A DNA stretch of 64,000 nt from CAIXMG01 sp964628065 (lineage in GTDB: Bacteria; Patescibacteriota; Minisyncoccia; Phycocordibacterales; UBA1006). The notes under the pieces are model-generated. The model did not search any database, was not told the origin of the DNA, and saw only the letters and a list, made by a program, of their open reading frames with translations. Positions 32,370-40,210 of this stretch are shown in pieces; the stretch's first letter is position 1, and every line of letters starts with the position of its first letter. A program made the translations under genes and the position numbers. The DNA lies in assembly GCA_964628065.1 (NCBI GenBank), contig CAZVLM010000002.1:4065-68064 (forward strand), in the 5' to 3' direction.

Positions 32370-32801
32370 TTACATTCTTATAGAATCAATATCTTTTACT
32401 GTAATCCAAGCACAGGCATTTCCGAAACCTTTTTTATTAATAGAGAAGGGCTTTATAGATTTCGGATTTTTAAGGAAGACAAGGATGGCGTACTGTTTTG
32501 ATTGGGTCCAAGTGAGGGCCTTGGCGGGATTTGCGAAGCAAATCCCGCCGTTTCCTCCATACTTTTTGATAATACCTTTCAGTTCTTTTTGTGAGTAGTG
32601 CTCACACTGAAGAACATTTGTAACTTCAGCTGAAGCCGTTACACTACTTCCTGAATCTTTGAAATAGATTGTATCGCCTATAGAAATAGCGTTCCAAGGC
32701 GCGCGTCGCGTCTGGTACCACCTAGATTCAATAGTTTTCTCACCTGAAAGGATTTTTGGAATAAGTTTCCAAGACTTATTCATAATTGCGACATGGTGCA
32801 T
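32370..32801 (-). CDS. ASCH/PUA-like domain protein with palindrome-encoded loop
   Basis: A 143-residue protein. It has the ASCH pattern KLIPKILSGEKTIESRWYQTRRAPWNAISIGDTIYFKDSG (about 12-51, with the family's 'K.IL.G.KTiE.R' signature) and a closing AILVFLKNP strand. ASCH domains bind RNA or modified nucleosides. Residues ~85-93 (GGICFANPA) are encoded by a perfect 12-bp palindrome. The ATG is 6 nt after TAAAAT. It diverges from the 32832 gene. Confidence 0.75.
   Translation of the reverse strand: MHHVAIMNKSWKLIPKILSGEKTIESRWYQTRRAPWNAISIGDTIYFKDSGSSVTASAEVTNVLQCEHYSQKELKGIIKKYGGNGGICFANPAKALTWTQSKQYAILVFLKNPKSIKPFSINKKGFGNACAWITVKDIDSIRM
32523..32549. repeat. perfect palindrome inside the ASCH gene
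   Basis: GGCGGGATTTGC (32523-32534) pairs with GCAAATCCCGCC (32538-32549) around GAA. It keeps the frame, and it may be a short in-frame palindromic element of another subfamily. Confidence 0.6.
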
Positions 32802-32831
32802 AAGCTTATTTTACCATGATATAATCTAAGT

Positions 32832-33170
32832 ATGATTTTCAGAATGATTTCAATTTATAGAAAAACCAAAAAGGGCCTCAATGATCCTGTTGGTTTTGCG
32901 GGCGAAGAAATTCAGGATGCGTACACGGGAACAGTGATAATTCCTGGAATCATCCTGTTGGCAGTAATTATTATTCTTGGGATACTAAGCTTTACTCATT
33001 TAATTGCAGCACCTTCGCTTGCAGCGCAAATATTCTTTTGGATATTTCTTGTTGTAGGAATTATCTATACAGTTATTGCTGTTGTAATAGGAAACCTGAT
33101 TGCTCGAATTATAAAAATAGGGGAAGATCGCATCAGGTCAACAATGTCTTCAGATCAAAAATTGGAATAA
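32832..33170 (+). CDS. small two-helix membrane protein
   Basis: A 112-residue protein with membrane helices at about 36-56 and 66-92, a polar N-terminus and a basic C-terminal tail. No family recognised. TATAAT lies 6 nt before the ATG. Confidence 0.55.
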   Translation: MIFRMISIYRKTKKGLNDPVGFAGEEIQDAYTGTVIIPGIILLAVIIILGILSFTHLIAAPSLAAQIFFWIFLVVGIIYTVIAVVIGNLIARIIKIGEDRIRSTMSSDQKLE

Positions 33171-33174
33171 TTTT

Positions 33175-33208
33175 AAAAATCTCTTTGGCGACCTCCAAAG
33201 AGATTTTT
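33175..33208. terminator. bidirectional terminator
   Basis: A 14-bp stem (33175-33188 with 33195-33208) between convergent genes. Confidence 0.85.
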
Positions 33209-33211
33209 GTT

Positions 33212-34399
33212 TTATTTAATATCTTTATCGTAATCTACATCCGATATCTTGTAAGACTTTCTGATATAGAACCAGTTAGTGATGCGATTCGCAAAGTAGC
33301 CAATCGCGGCGAGGACGACGAAGTAGCCCAGTCCAAACAGTGTGAATTTTGGAATAGAGCTGGTCGTGAAAAGTCCGATAAGCGTTGCGCCAACTCCCAT
33401 CGATGTTACGACGGTGAGGTTTTTTACCGAGTTCTGGGTCGCCTGAGACTCGAGTGATCCGAAGAGGTCATTCGCCGAGTTCACATAGTTCTTTGTCATG
33501 TTCCAAATTTGCTTGAGATAATCCAGCGTGTCGCCCATTGCTTCGTAGCGGTATTCGAGAAGGGAAATGAATCCCTTGAGACTCTCGTCACTTTTCACAA
33601 TTCTTTCGCGAGTACGCAAATATGCACCCATTTGGTTGATGCGAGCCTCGATAAGGTTGATCGTCTTCGCATAACCCTGAATCTTATGACGGAATCCTCC
33701 GACATCGCCACCCTTAATTGCGCCTTGCTCTTTGACTTTTGCAATGTTTTCCCAAATAGTTCGATGAAGGTTAAGGTACTGGTGAAGCTGAGCTTTGAAT
33801 TCGCGAAGAAAGATTTGTTCCTCAATAAAGTGTTTCGAATGCTTTTCGCCGTCCTCTCCTTTAAGGTGAATGATATACAGCTTGTCGCCTCGGAAAAGGT
33901 CAAAGTGTTCTCCTGATGATTCAAAGTAGGTTTTTTCTTTGAACTGTTCCATGAGAGCTGCTATTTCAGAACGTTCAGCATTTTCTACGACGACGAAATA
34001 AGGATAGATGGTTTTAATATTTGCAATTTCTTTTGGAACTGGTGCGCCAAGACTAAAAATGTAGCCGAGAGCTGGAGAGAGTTGGTTGTCATAATAAGTC
34101 GTAAGTGATCGTACATCAGTCGCAAGATCTCCTTCTAGGGTGAATTCCCGATTGAGTACAATCAATCCATCTTCGGTAATTCTAACAAATACACCGCTTT
34201 TGGATTTGTAATCCACACGTTCGAATCCTCGTAGTGTAAGATGCAACGACTCAATATCTAGTTTTTTCTGCAAACTCTTGAGTTTTGCCGGATCAAGCGC
34301 AAGCCCTGATTTTGCATCCCGTAAAAAATCATAGATCTCAGAAAGATGAAGCGTGGTTCTCTGGAACCATCCGCCGACATAGACTGTTTTGATGTTCAT
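33212..34399 (-). CDS. CorA-like-topology protein, function unknown
   Basis: A 395-residue protein. It has an N-terminal soluble alpha/beta part (about 1-190), a long helical region (about 200-330) containing RFRHKIQ-type heptads and LLEYRYEAMGDTLDYLKQIW, and two C-terminal membrane helices (about 335-358 and 362-382). This arrangement, with NSVKNLTVVTSMGVGATLIGLF before the first helix, recalls CorA ion channels. The GMN motif after the first helix is missing, so transport is uncertain. The ATG at 34399 follows TATAAT by 6 nt; an upstream extension would overlap the divergent gene. Confidence 0.55.
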   Translation of the reverse strand: MNIKTVYVGGWFQRTTLHLSEIYDFLRDAKSGLALDPAKLKSLQKKLDIESLHLTLRGFERVDYKSKSGVFVRITEDGLIVLNREFTLEGDLATDVRSLTTYYDNQLSPALGYIFSLGAPVPKEIANIKTIYPYFVVVENAERSEIAALMEQFKEKTYFESSGEHFDLFRGDKLYIIHLKGEDGEKHSKHFIEEQIFLREFKAQLHQYLNLHRTIWENIAKVKEQGAIKGGDVGGFRHKIQGYAKTINLIEARINQMGAYLRTRERIVKSDESLKGFISLLEYRYEAMGDTLDYLKQIWNMTKNYVNSANDLFGSLESQATQNSVKNLTVVTSMGVGATLIGLFTTSSIPKFTLFGLGYFVVLAAIGYFANRITNWFYIRKSYKISDVDYDKDIK

Positions 34400-34445
34400 G
34401 GAATTATTATAACTCAAAATGTCTAAAATGTTATACTTACGATCT

Positions 34446-34856
34446 ATGAACCCAATCACCATACAAACCCTTATCAAAGCTGATATCCAAAAAGTCTGGG
34501 ACTACTGGAACGAGCCTGCTCATATTACGCAGTGGTGCCACGCCTCAGATGATTGGGAATGTCCAAAATCAACAAATGATCTGAAAGTTGGTGGAAGTTT
34601 TGTTTCTACTATGGCAGCCAAAGATGGTTCGTTCTCATTTGATTTTGGTGGAACGTATACGGAGATTGTTCCTCTTGAAAAAATTGCCTATGTTATGGAA
34701 GACGGAAGAAAAGTAGGGGTTTTGTTTAAGCATGAAGGAGACAGTGTCCGCGTCGTTGAAACATTTGATCCAGAAACGCAGAATCCTAAAGAAATGCAAC
34801 GAGCAGGGTGGCAGTCTATTTTGGATAATTTTAAGGAGTATGTGGAAAATAATTAA
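34446..34856 (+). CDS. SRPBCC/AHSA1-like protein
   Basis: A 136-residue START-like fold protein of the AHSA1 (Aha1-like) group. TIQTLIKADIQKVWDYWNEPAHITQWCHA (about 4-32) is the classic beginning, followed by GGSFVSTMAAKDGSFSFDFGGTYTEI and a last long helix, GWQSILDNFKEYV. It binds hydrophobic ligands in known members; the ligand here is unknown. The ATG at 34446 follows TATACT by 8 nt. Confidence 0.85.
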   Translation: MNPITIQTLIKADIQKVWDYWNEPAHITQWCHASDDWECPKSTNDLKVGGSFVSTMAAKDGSFSFDFGGTYTEIVPLEKIAYVMEDGRKVGVLFKHEGDSVRVVETFDPETQNPKEMQRAGWQSILDNFKEYVENN

Positions 34857-34887
34857 GTAAAAAACCACCAATGGTGGTTTTTTACTT
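34855..34887. terminator. bidirectional terminator
   Basis: AAGTAAAAAACCACC (34855-34869) pairs perfectly with GGTGGTTTTTTACTT (34873-34887) around AAT. It overlaps the stop codon. Confidence 0.85.
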
Positions 34888-34898
34888 AGAGCAAATAA

Positions 34899-35408
34899 TT
34901 ATAAGCCTAATATTTTCAGTACGAAGGGCGCTACAGGGTCAGCACTTGTTCCATATACCATAACGCCTCCAAGGAGTCCGGTAAGGGAAATCATAATGAG
35001 TCCGAGAACGGCCAACGTTGTTGAAAGTATTGGATGGGTGAGAAGTTCTCCCACGAAAGAAAACATTTTGAGAATTTTTTGAGAGGTTACTTTTGTTGCA
35101 ATCCATGGATTAATAAAAGTAATAAGTTCTCCTGCAAGGAGTAGTCCGTACAACCATGTTGCGGTTGCCGCAAACAATGAATGTGTTTCAACAAGGTCAT
35201 GATTAGGTCGAGCAATTTCCTCTGCAATGTCTCCAGTAAGGAGAGCTGCACCGGCGCCGAGCATTCCAAATACAAGCAGTGCTCGTTCAATGTGTTTCCA
35301 CGAAACGTTAGGGAGCCATTTTTTAAATGGAAGTATTTTTATGACCGAATACACCAAAAGGAGCGCGATAGGAAAATGAACGAGAAGGGGATGAAGGTTA
35401 TATTGCAT
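34899..35408 (-). CDS. DUF2231-like membrane protein
   Basis: A 169-residue protein with four to five helices. It begins MQYNLHPLLVHFPIALLLVYSV, the DUF2231 start with conserved histidines (H6, H11), and has further histidines at VETHSLF and LLTHPILS that could bind heme. It starts 2 nt after the stop codon of the cytochrome b5-like gene, so they are one transcription unit. Electron exchange with that partner is inference. Confidence 0.75.
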   Translation of the reverse strand: MQYNLHPLLVHFPIALLLVYSVIKILPFKKWLPNVSWKHIERALLVFGMLGAGAALLTGDIAEEIARPNHDLVETHSLFAATATWLYGLLLAGELITFINPWIATKVTSQKILKMFSFVGELLTHPILSTTLAVLGLIMISLTGLLGGVMVYGTSADPVAPFVLKILGL

Positions 35409-35410
35409 AG

Positions 35411-35767
35411 TTATTTAAGTTCTCCAATGATGAATCCTGCGAGTTCTCGTTCTGGTCGAGGCTGCCCGCCGTGTTGCCCGTTAAATGTTGCTGATCCGTC
35501 AGTTCCACAAAGTCCTTTGATTGCCTGCTGGCCTCCAGGATGCTGACCAATCCATGAGGTTAAGTCATATACTTTTCCGTTAACAATGCTCCAGCAACTT
35601 TGACTGCTTGCATGGGTTGCAACTTCGGCTTTTGTGTAATAGTTAGTAGTGCTAGTAGGAGATTCTGTAACCGGAGTAGTAGCGGGAGAAGAAGTATGTG
35701 GCATGAAAATGATCCAGGCTACGATGGCTACAACAACAATACTGAGGGTGATTGCGACTTTTTTCAT
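35411..35767 (-). CDS. membrane-anchored cytochrome b5-like protein
   Basis: A 118-residue protein. One N-terminal membrane anchor (about 3-22) and a Thr/Ser/Pro linker lead to a cytochrome b5 domain (about 45-115). It contains SCWSIVNGKVYDLTSWIGQHPGGQQAI, where the His of HPGG is the first heme ligand; a second His in FNGQHGG (about 101) fits the other ligand. The ATG at 35767 follows TATACT by 8 nt. Heme proteins are scarce in this kind of reduced genome, and the DUF2231 neighbour may be its membrane redox partner. Confidence 0.85.
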   Translation of the reverse strand: MKKVAITLSIVVVAIVAWIIFMPHTSSPATTPVTESPTSTTNYYTKAEVATHASSQSCWSIVNGKVYDLTSWIGQHPGGQQAIKGLCGTDGSATFNGQHGGQPRPERELAGFIIGELK

Positions 35768-35789
35768 ATAGGACAAGTATACCTAATTT

Positions 35790-36278
35790 TTATTTATCCC
35801 GTAAGGATGGCTTTGTTAGCTGCTCTATTATTGCAGATGTAGTTTGTTCTGGGTCGAGCATACGCGTGTCTATTCTTGTTCCAAAGCTTAAGTCGTGCAC
35901 TGAATTTTGGTACTGAAGCGTCACTCTTTCGCGTTCCCATTCATTCAATTTTCTTTCACCGCGGTCTTTTAAGGCATTTTCAAGACCTGGGTCGATGGTA
36001 AAGAAAGTGAATGCGTCAGAGAGTCCCGAATCGAGGGCTCTTTTTTCGCTGATAGGATAAACAACAATAACGCCGTATCCGCGGCGGTTGTATACTGCTA
36101 CGATATCAGAAACAATTTCATAATTAAGGTTTAGATAGTCTCTAAATTCCATGAACTGGTCAACAAACCCCGAAAGGGAATCAAGCTCGATGACGACCAT
36201 TTTGAGTCTTTTGCCAAGAATTTTTGCCACCGTAGTTTTTCCACTATTAACACTCCCTGAAAGCCATAAGTTTTTCAT
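35790..36278 (-). CDS. P-loop nucleotide kinase-like protein
   Basis: A 162-residue protein with Walker A GSVNSGKTT (about 8-16), a VIELDSLSG segment (about 29-37) and VIVVYPISE (about 71-79). It resembles adenylylsulfate kinase and other small P-loop kinases, with a lid-like ERKLNEWERERV. Substrate unknown. TATACT is 6 nt before the ATG. Confidence 0.65.
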   Translation of the reverse strand: MKNLWLSGSVNSGKTTVAKILGKRLKMVVIELDSLSGFVDQFMEFRDYLNLNYEIVSDIVAVYNRRGYGVIVVYPISEKRALDSGLSDAFTFFTIDPGLENALKDRGERKLNEWERERVTLQYQNSVHDLSFGTRIDTRMLDPEQTTSAIIEQLTKPSLRDK

Positions 36279-36313
36279 GGTTTTAGTATAGCTCGAAATG
36301 AGTCTGAGTGGTA

Positions 36314-36410
36314 TTTAATCAAAAATGAAGGAAGGAGGCTTTGCGTTTGTTGTCCTTGATTAAAAGTTGTTGGAACGTAAAAACACCTCAAAGGGTGCTT
36401 TTTACGTTCC
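36314..36410. other. 240-nt intergenic region with two inverted repeats
   Basis: TTTAATCAA (36314-36322) pairs with TTGATTAAA (36356-36364). The loop holds AAGGAAGGAGG, the best Shine-Dalgarno-like string in the window, yet no gene follows. GGAACGTAAAAA (36372-36383) then pairs with TTTTTACGTTCC (36399-36410), a terminator-like hairpin. Together they could mark a small plus-strand RNA. Nothing else is seen up to 36518. Confidence 0.35.
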
Positions 36411-36518
36411 GCGTATGCGGCCAGGTGAGTTAAGTACCCGTGACTCCAAGCAGTATAAGGGTATTTAAGAGAAATTCAATGAGGGTCTCTGAGGCACGTG
36501 AGTCGGGACTTTTCTTAT

Positions 36519-36995
36519 CTATTTGCAAACAGATTCCTGGATGTTGCTTGTAAGCTCAGAGGATTCTTGCTTCTCGTTTACGCAGTAATATTTTCCAGAA
36601 TTCAAACGAGAGGATACTGCGATAGTTTGGACAGAGTCAAGACAGGTTACTCCCTTAACAGCATCGACGGGAATCGATGGGATATTATTAGATTTTAATT
36701 GGTTACAAAAACCGGTGTAACTTGTATGTTTAACATAATATTGTTCGGTAGCACTTCCGATTATGTTGTGCAGTATAGATTCAGTAAATGTATCGTTTGC
36801 ATCGCTGTATGAGTCTGCATTTTTTATTGTCCATAGAGCATCTTTAACTCCAGCGCTCATTTGAAAGATGTCCGACCTCTGTTGTTTGGATAAGGAAAAG
36901 TATCCTTTCGCATATGGAAATACTATAACTATTATAACAAGCAATACTAATGCTGGAACTAATAGTTTCAAAAATCTAAAAAAATTGAATTTCAT
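36519..36995 (-). CDS. single-pass membrane protein with exported Cys-containing domain
   Basis: A 158-residue protein. A short basic N-terminus and one helix (about 10-30) precede an exported domain (about 45-158) with four cysteines, in FCNQLKS, TCLDS, YYCVNEK and SVCK, likely two disulfides. The layout, with N-terminal helix, helical spine and disulfide C-terminus, is pilin-like, but no prepilin cleavage motif is evident. No family recognised. Confidence 0.5.
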   Translation of the reverse strand: MKFNFFRFLKLLVPALVLLVIIVIVFPYAKGYFSLSKQQRSDIFQMSAGVKDALWTIKNADSYSDANDTFTESILHNIIGSATEQYYVKHTSYTGFCNQLKSNNIPSIPVDAVKGVTCLDSVQTIAVSSRLNSGKYYCVNEKQESSELTSNIQESVCK

Positions 36996-37029
36996 AATAT
37001 TCTTATACTAGCATATGTAGGTGTTGTGA

Positions 37030-37069
37030 CCCAAACAAAAAACACGATTAATCGTGTTTTTTGTTTGGG
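37030..37069. terminator. perfect 40-nt palindromic terminator
   Basis: Bases 37030-37049 are the exact reverse complement of 37050-37069, with A- and T-runs on both sides. It lies upstream of the 36519 gene and downstream of tRNA-Ser on the minus strand, so it ends tRNA-Ser. Confidence 0.8.
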
Positions 37070-37085
37070 AACTAAATCCTCAATG

Positions 37086-37170
37086 CGGAAGCGGTGAGAT
37101 TCGAACTCACGGTACCTTTCGGTACGACAGTTTTCAAGACTGGTGCCTTAAACCACTCGGCCACGCTTCC
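37086..37170 (-). tRNA. tRNA-Ser (anticodon TGA)
   Basis: Class II tRNA with acceptor GGAAGCG/CGCTTCC, a long variable arm (GTACCGAAAGGTAC), anticodon loop CTTGAAA and T-loop GTTCGAATC. CCA is not encoded. Confidence 0.95.
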
Positions 37171-37231
37171 GGGGACAATAATACACGATTCGCTGAATAT
37201 TTCAAGGGGTATTTGTAGTATACTTAATTAT

Positions 37232-37636
37232 ATGAATACAAACACAAAAACAGGGATCATTGCGGGGTTATTGGTAGCAATCGCACTTTTGGCAGGAATA
37301 TTCATTGGAAAAGGAATTGGTTCCAATCATGGCAAAACAACTGGAATGCACCAAATGCCGAATGGGGAAATGATGATGAACGACGGATCTTCAAACGATA
37401 TGCATTCAATGATGGATAGCATGAGCATGTCACTTAACGGAAAGACAGGGGATGCATTCGATGCTGCTTTTCTAAAAGAAATGATTGTTCACCACGAAGG
37501 TGCTGTTGTGATGGCGCAGCAAGTACTTGCAACCTCAAAGCGCCCAGAACTTATCAAGCTTGCAAACGATATTATTTCCGCTCAAACAAAAGAAATTGCG
37601 CAAATGAAAGAGTGGCAGACAACTTGGTTTAAGTAA
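37232..37636 (+). CDS. DUF305 protein, membrane-anchored
   Basis: A 134-residue protein. One N-terminal anchor (about 9-28) leads to a Met/His-rich linker (HQMPNGEMMMN) and a DUF305 four-helix domain (about 65-134) with the signature FLKEMIVHHEGAVVMAQQVL. Met/His richness suggests copper or other metal binding outside the cell. The ATG at 37232 follows TATACT by 7 nt; earlier in-frame codons overlap tRNA-Ser. The next gene starts 1 nt after its stop codon. Confidence 0.85.
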   Translation: MNTNTKTGIIAGLLVAIALLAGIFIGKGIGSNHGKTTGMHQMPNGEMMMNDGSSNDMHSMMDSMSMSLNGKTGDAFDAAFLKEMIVHHEGAVVMAQQVLATSKRPELIKLANDIISAQTKEIAQMKEWQTTWFK

Positions 37637-37637
37637 C

Positions 37638-38399
37638 ATGCAGACGAGCGCACTACAACTCCAGCAACGTTTAAGGAAGGCGAGAAATAGTACTCGTGCT
37701 AAAAATTGCGCACGATTTTTCAAGACGGGCAAAGGCGAGTACGGATATGGTGATAAGTTTCTAGGTATTACGGTTCCTAACACACGCTTGATCCTTAAAC
37801 CTTTTAAAGATCTTCCATTTGGAGAAATTGAAAAACTCCTTAAGAGTCCATGGCATGAAGAACGATTAGCAGGAGCGATCATTTTGTCTCACCATGCAAA
37901 AACCTCAAAGCTTCCCAAAGACAGAAAGCGCATTGCATCTTTCTATGTTAAGTATGCCGAACGATTCAACAACTGGGACTTAGTAGATGTTTCTGCCGAG
38001 TACTGTTTAGGATTATGTTTAGCTGATTTAAGCAGGAAGAAACAAGAAGTCTACTTGAAAAAACTTGTTGTCTCGAAAAATCTTTGGAAAAGAAGAATGG
38101 CGATGGTTGCTACGTTTCACTTTTCAAGGAACAAATTATCAGATCTTGCATTGTGGGTTGCAGAACAACTTATGAATGATGATCATGACTTGATTCATAA
38201 AGCGTCTGGTTGGATGCTTCGCGAATATGGGAAGCGTGCAAGTGAAGCAGGGCTTGTTACGTTTTTAAAGAAGCATTATCAAGTCATGCCGCGCACCATG
38301 TTACGATATGCGATCGAACGATTGCATCCGGAGACGAAGACGTATTTTATGAAACGCACCAACACACCCCGCCGGCCTACGGCCGAGCGCCCTCTCTAA
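37638..38399 (+). CDS. AlkD-like DNA alkylation repair protein, C-terminus encoded by a repeat
   Basis: A 253-residue HEAT-like repeat protein of the AlkD family of DNA glycosylases acting on alkylated bases. Typical phrases are YGYGDKFLGITVPNTR (about 34-49), FNNWDLVDVSAEY (about 115-127) and HKASGWMLREYGKR (about 192-205). The last ~14 residues (RTNTPRRPTAERPL) and the stop codon come from the left end of a compound palindromic element, which has therefore replaced the native 3' end. Confidence 0.85.
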   Translation: MQTSALQLQQRLRKARNSTRAKNCARFFKTGKGEYGYGDKFLGITVPNTRLILKPFKDLPFGEIEKLLKSPWHEERLAGAIILSHHAKTSKLPKDRKRIASFYVKYAERFNNWDLVDVSAEYCLGLCLADLSRKKQEVYLKKLVVSKNLWKRRMAMVATFHFSRNKLSDLALWVAEQLMNDDHDLIHKASGWMLREYGKRASEAGLVTFLKKHYQVMPRTMLRYAIERLHPETKTYFMKRTNTPRRPTAERPL

Positions 38400-38554
38400 A
38401 AGAGAGGGCAGGCTCCGACGAGCGTAGTAGGTTATGTAGATTTCTATGAATCTCCAAGAGGTTAGCAAAACACTCCTGAATCACTTTATCTCAACGAAGC
38501 AAACCCTCTCTTTTAGAGAGGGTCGACGAGCGAAGCTCGCGGGGTGTGTTGGGT
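38357..38554. repeat. compound palindromic element (MITE-like) no. 3
   Basis: Near-perfect terminal inverted repeats: ACCAACACACCCCGC at 38358 and GCGGGGTGTGTTGGGT at 38539. Each end carries a small hairpin and an 8-9 bp CCCTCTC/GAGAGGG stem with a TAAAA or TTTTA loop. The centre (about 38420-38500) has ATCTCCAAGAGG. It overlaps the 3' end of the AlkD-like gene and ends 20 bp before ruvX. Confidence 0.8.
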
Positions 38555-38574
38555 AATATGCTATACTCCACTCT

Positions 38575-38988
38575 ATGAAATACCTCGGTATCGACTACGG
38601 AACCAAACGAATAGGGGTCGCCGTATCTGATGAATCAGGCGGTTTTGCGTTTCCGAAAACGATTATCCTTACCGGAAATAAGGCGCTTTCGGAGATCGTA
38701 GACTTAGTCATTTCTGAGAAAGTAGACAAAATTGTGGTTGGAAATTCACTCGATCTTGCAGGTGCTCGGAATGTCATTATGGAAGATGTTGATGTGTTTA
38801 CCGAAGAGCTTCACAAACTTACTGGAATTCCTGTAGTACTTTCTGATGAACGATTTTCTTCGTCTGCCGTCAAAGCCTTTGATTGGTCAAAACCCGTTGC
38901 GACACCGCATCGCTCAGGAAAGAAAGCAGATCCTATTGATGATAGGGCAGCGGCGATTATGTTACAGAGATATTTAGACAAACAATAG
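38575..38988 (+). CDS. ruvX: YqgF/RuvX family RNase H-like nuclease
   Basis: A 137-residue protein of the RuvX/YqgF family, linked to 16S rRNA 5' end processing and possibly junction resolution. MKYLGIDYGTKRIGVAVSD (catalytic D7) is at the start, VVLSDERFSS near 82-91 and the last metal site is KADPIDDRAAAIMLQRYL. TATACT lies 7 nt before the ATG. Repeat elements flank both sides. Confidence 0.93.
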   Translation: MKYLGIDYGTKRIGVAVSDESGGFAFPKTIILTGNKALSEIVDLVISEKVDKIVVGNSLDLAGARNVIMEDVDVFTEELHKLTGIPVVLSDERFSSSAVKAFDWSKPVATPHRSGKKADPIDDRAAAIMLQRYLDKQ

Positions 38989-39148
38989 CACCCCTCAGTC
39001 TGCCTGCAGCAGACAGCTCCCCTTCGTAGGGGAGCATCCCTCCGTTTCGACCAGGCTCACGTAAACACGCTTTGTCATCCTAGTTTAAATGAAGCAAACC
39101 CTCTCTTTTAGAGAGGGTCGACGAGCGAAGCTCGCGGGGTGGGTTTGA
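38989..39148. repeat. compound palindromic element (MITE-like) no. 4
   Basis: Starts 1 nt after the ruvX stop codon. The left unit is the CACCCCTCAGTCTGCC type (as at 7990) with TGCCTGCAGCAGA and CTCCCC-TTCGTA-GGGGAG. The right unit is CCCTCTCTTTTAGAGAGGG, CGAGCGAAGCTCG and GGGGTGGGTTTG. Mixed ends show that the two unit types recombine or co-mobilise. Confidence 0.8.
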
Positions 39149-39169
39149 CCTGTGGTATAGTATTTTCAT

Positions 39170-40204
39170 ATGAAAAACGTACTTAAAATAGGTCTTTTGG
39201 TAACAATGCTATGCATAGCGAATTTTGCACATGCTGCATACGACGCTAATGGATACAATATGACAGTTTCATCTGTGACAAGCAACAATGCAACAGTAAA
39301 AATTTTTAGGGCTGAGAATAGTGCCAATAAGACTGTTTCAGTTGAATACTATATAGATGCTCGTGCAACCTCGCTTAAGCAGGGAATACCCTTTACTCCG
39401 GGTGTGTCAGACATGCCAACGCCGTATTCAAGAGTTTCTGCGCTAATGTCAGTAGGGTTGTCAAACTATTTTATTGCAAATCTTAATGGATTGCAGTCTA
39501 ATAGTGTTTACCATGTTCGTTACTACGTCGACAATAATTACTGTGCTCCAGATGCAATATGTACGCATGAATACCGATATCCAACGGTCGGAGCGTGGGT
39601 ACGACTTGATACTTTAGCAGAAGGAGGCACAACAGGAGAAGTGTTAGGTTTCGGAACACAAAAACTTCAAAGGGGTTCAACAGGAATTTGGGTAATGAAC
39701 TTACAAAAAGTACTTAACAAATACACAGGAGCAAATTTGTATCCTGACGGAAATTTCGGACTTGCGACAAAAGCGGCAGTGCAAGCATTCCAAATGTCTA
39801 AGAATATGACACCGGACGGAATTGTTGGAACAAAAACCAAGCAGTCCTTAATCCAGATACAGCAGCGAGTCACTCCTATGCCAACGAACACTCTTCAGCT
39901 AACATCCGCAGATATTGGACGAACAATTAAAATTTCTCAGGGACAGATGTTTACGGTTACATTAAGTAATCCCGGAGATGGAGGATATCAGTTTAATGTC
40001 CCAGATGACGGATCTGATATCTTGGTAGATTCTGGGCGAATACATACAAACCCTACTTCAGGGGCTTTGGGAGATTTTGGTAAAGATATGTGGACTTTTT
40101 ATGCAAACAGGACAGGAATTACCAACTTAAAAATAACAGCTTCACGACCATGGTCTACTGAACAACCAATAGTAATGTTTAATGTCACCGTAGTAGTCGG
40201 ATAA
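39170..40204 (+). CDS. secreted peptidoglycan-binding protein with chagasin-like domain
   Basis: A 344-residue protein. Signal peptide about 1-22. A beta-rich, FnIII-like region (about 25-150) contains NSVYHVRYYVD. PG_binding_1 (about 163-228) runs LQRGSTGIWVMNLQKVLN through PDGNFGLATKAAVQAFQ. A C-terminal domain (about 240-344) has the inhibitor I42 (chagasin) pattern LSNPGDGGYQFNV, a late GKDMWTFYANRTGITNL and RPWS. Chagasins block papain-like cysteine proteases, so this could protect wall proteins from host or predator proteases. That role is inference. Confidence 0.75.
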   Translation: MKNVLKIGLLVTMLCIANFAHAAYDANGYNMTVSSVTSNNATVKIFRAENSANKTVSVEYYIDARATSLKQGIPFTPGVSDMPTPYSRVSALMSVGLSNYFIANLNGLQSNSVYHVRYYVDNNYCAPDAICTHEYRYPTVGAWVRLDTLAEGGTTGEVLGFGTQKLQRGSTGIWVMNLQKVLNKYTGANLYPDGNFGLATKAAVQAFQMSKNMTPDGIVGTKTKQSLIQIQQRVTPMPTNTLQLTSADIGRTIKISQGQMFTVTLSNPGDGGYQFNVPDDGSDILVDSGRIHTNPTSGALGDFGKDMWTFYANRTGITNLKITASRPWSTEQPIVMFNVTVVVG

Positions 40205-40210
40205 AAATAT

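Noticed and set aside
37094..37231. Upstream extension of the DUF305 protein
   Set aside because: It runs through tRNA-Ser; TATACT 7 nt before the ATG at 37232 supports the shorter form.
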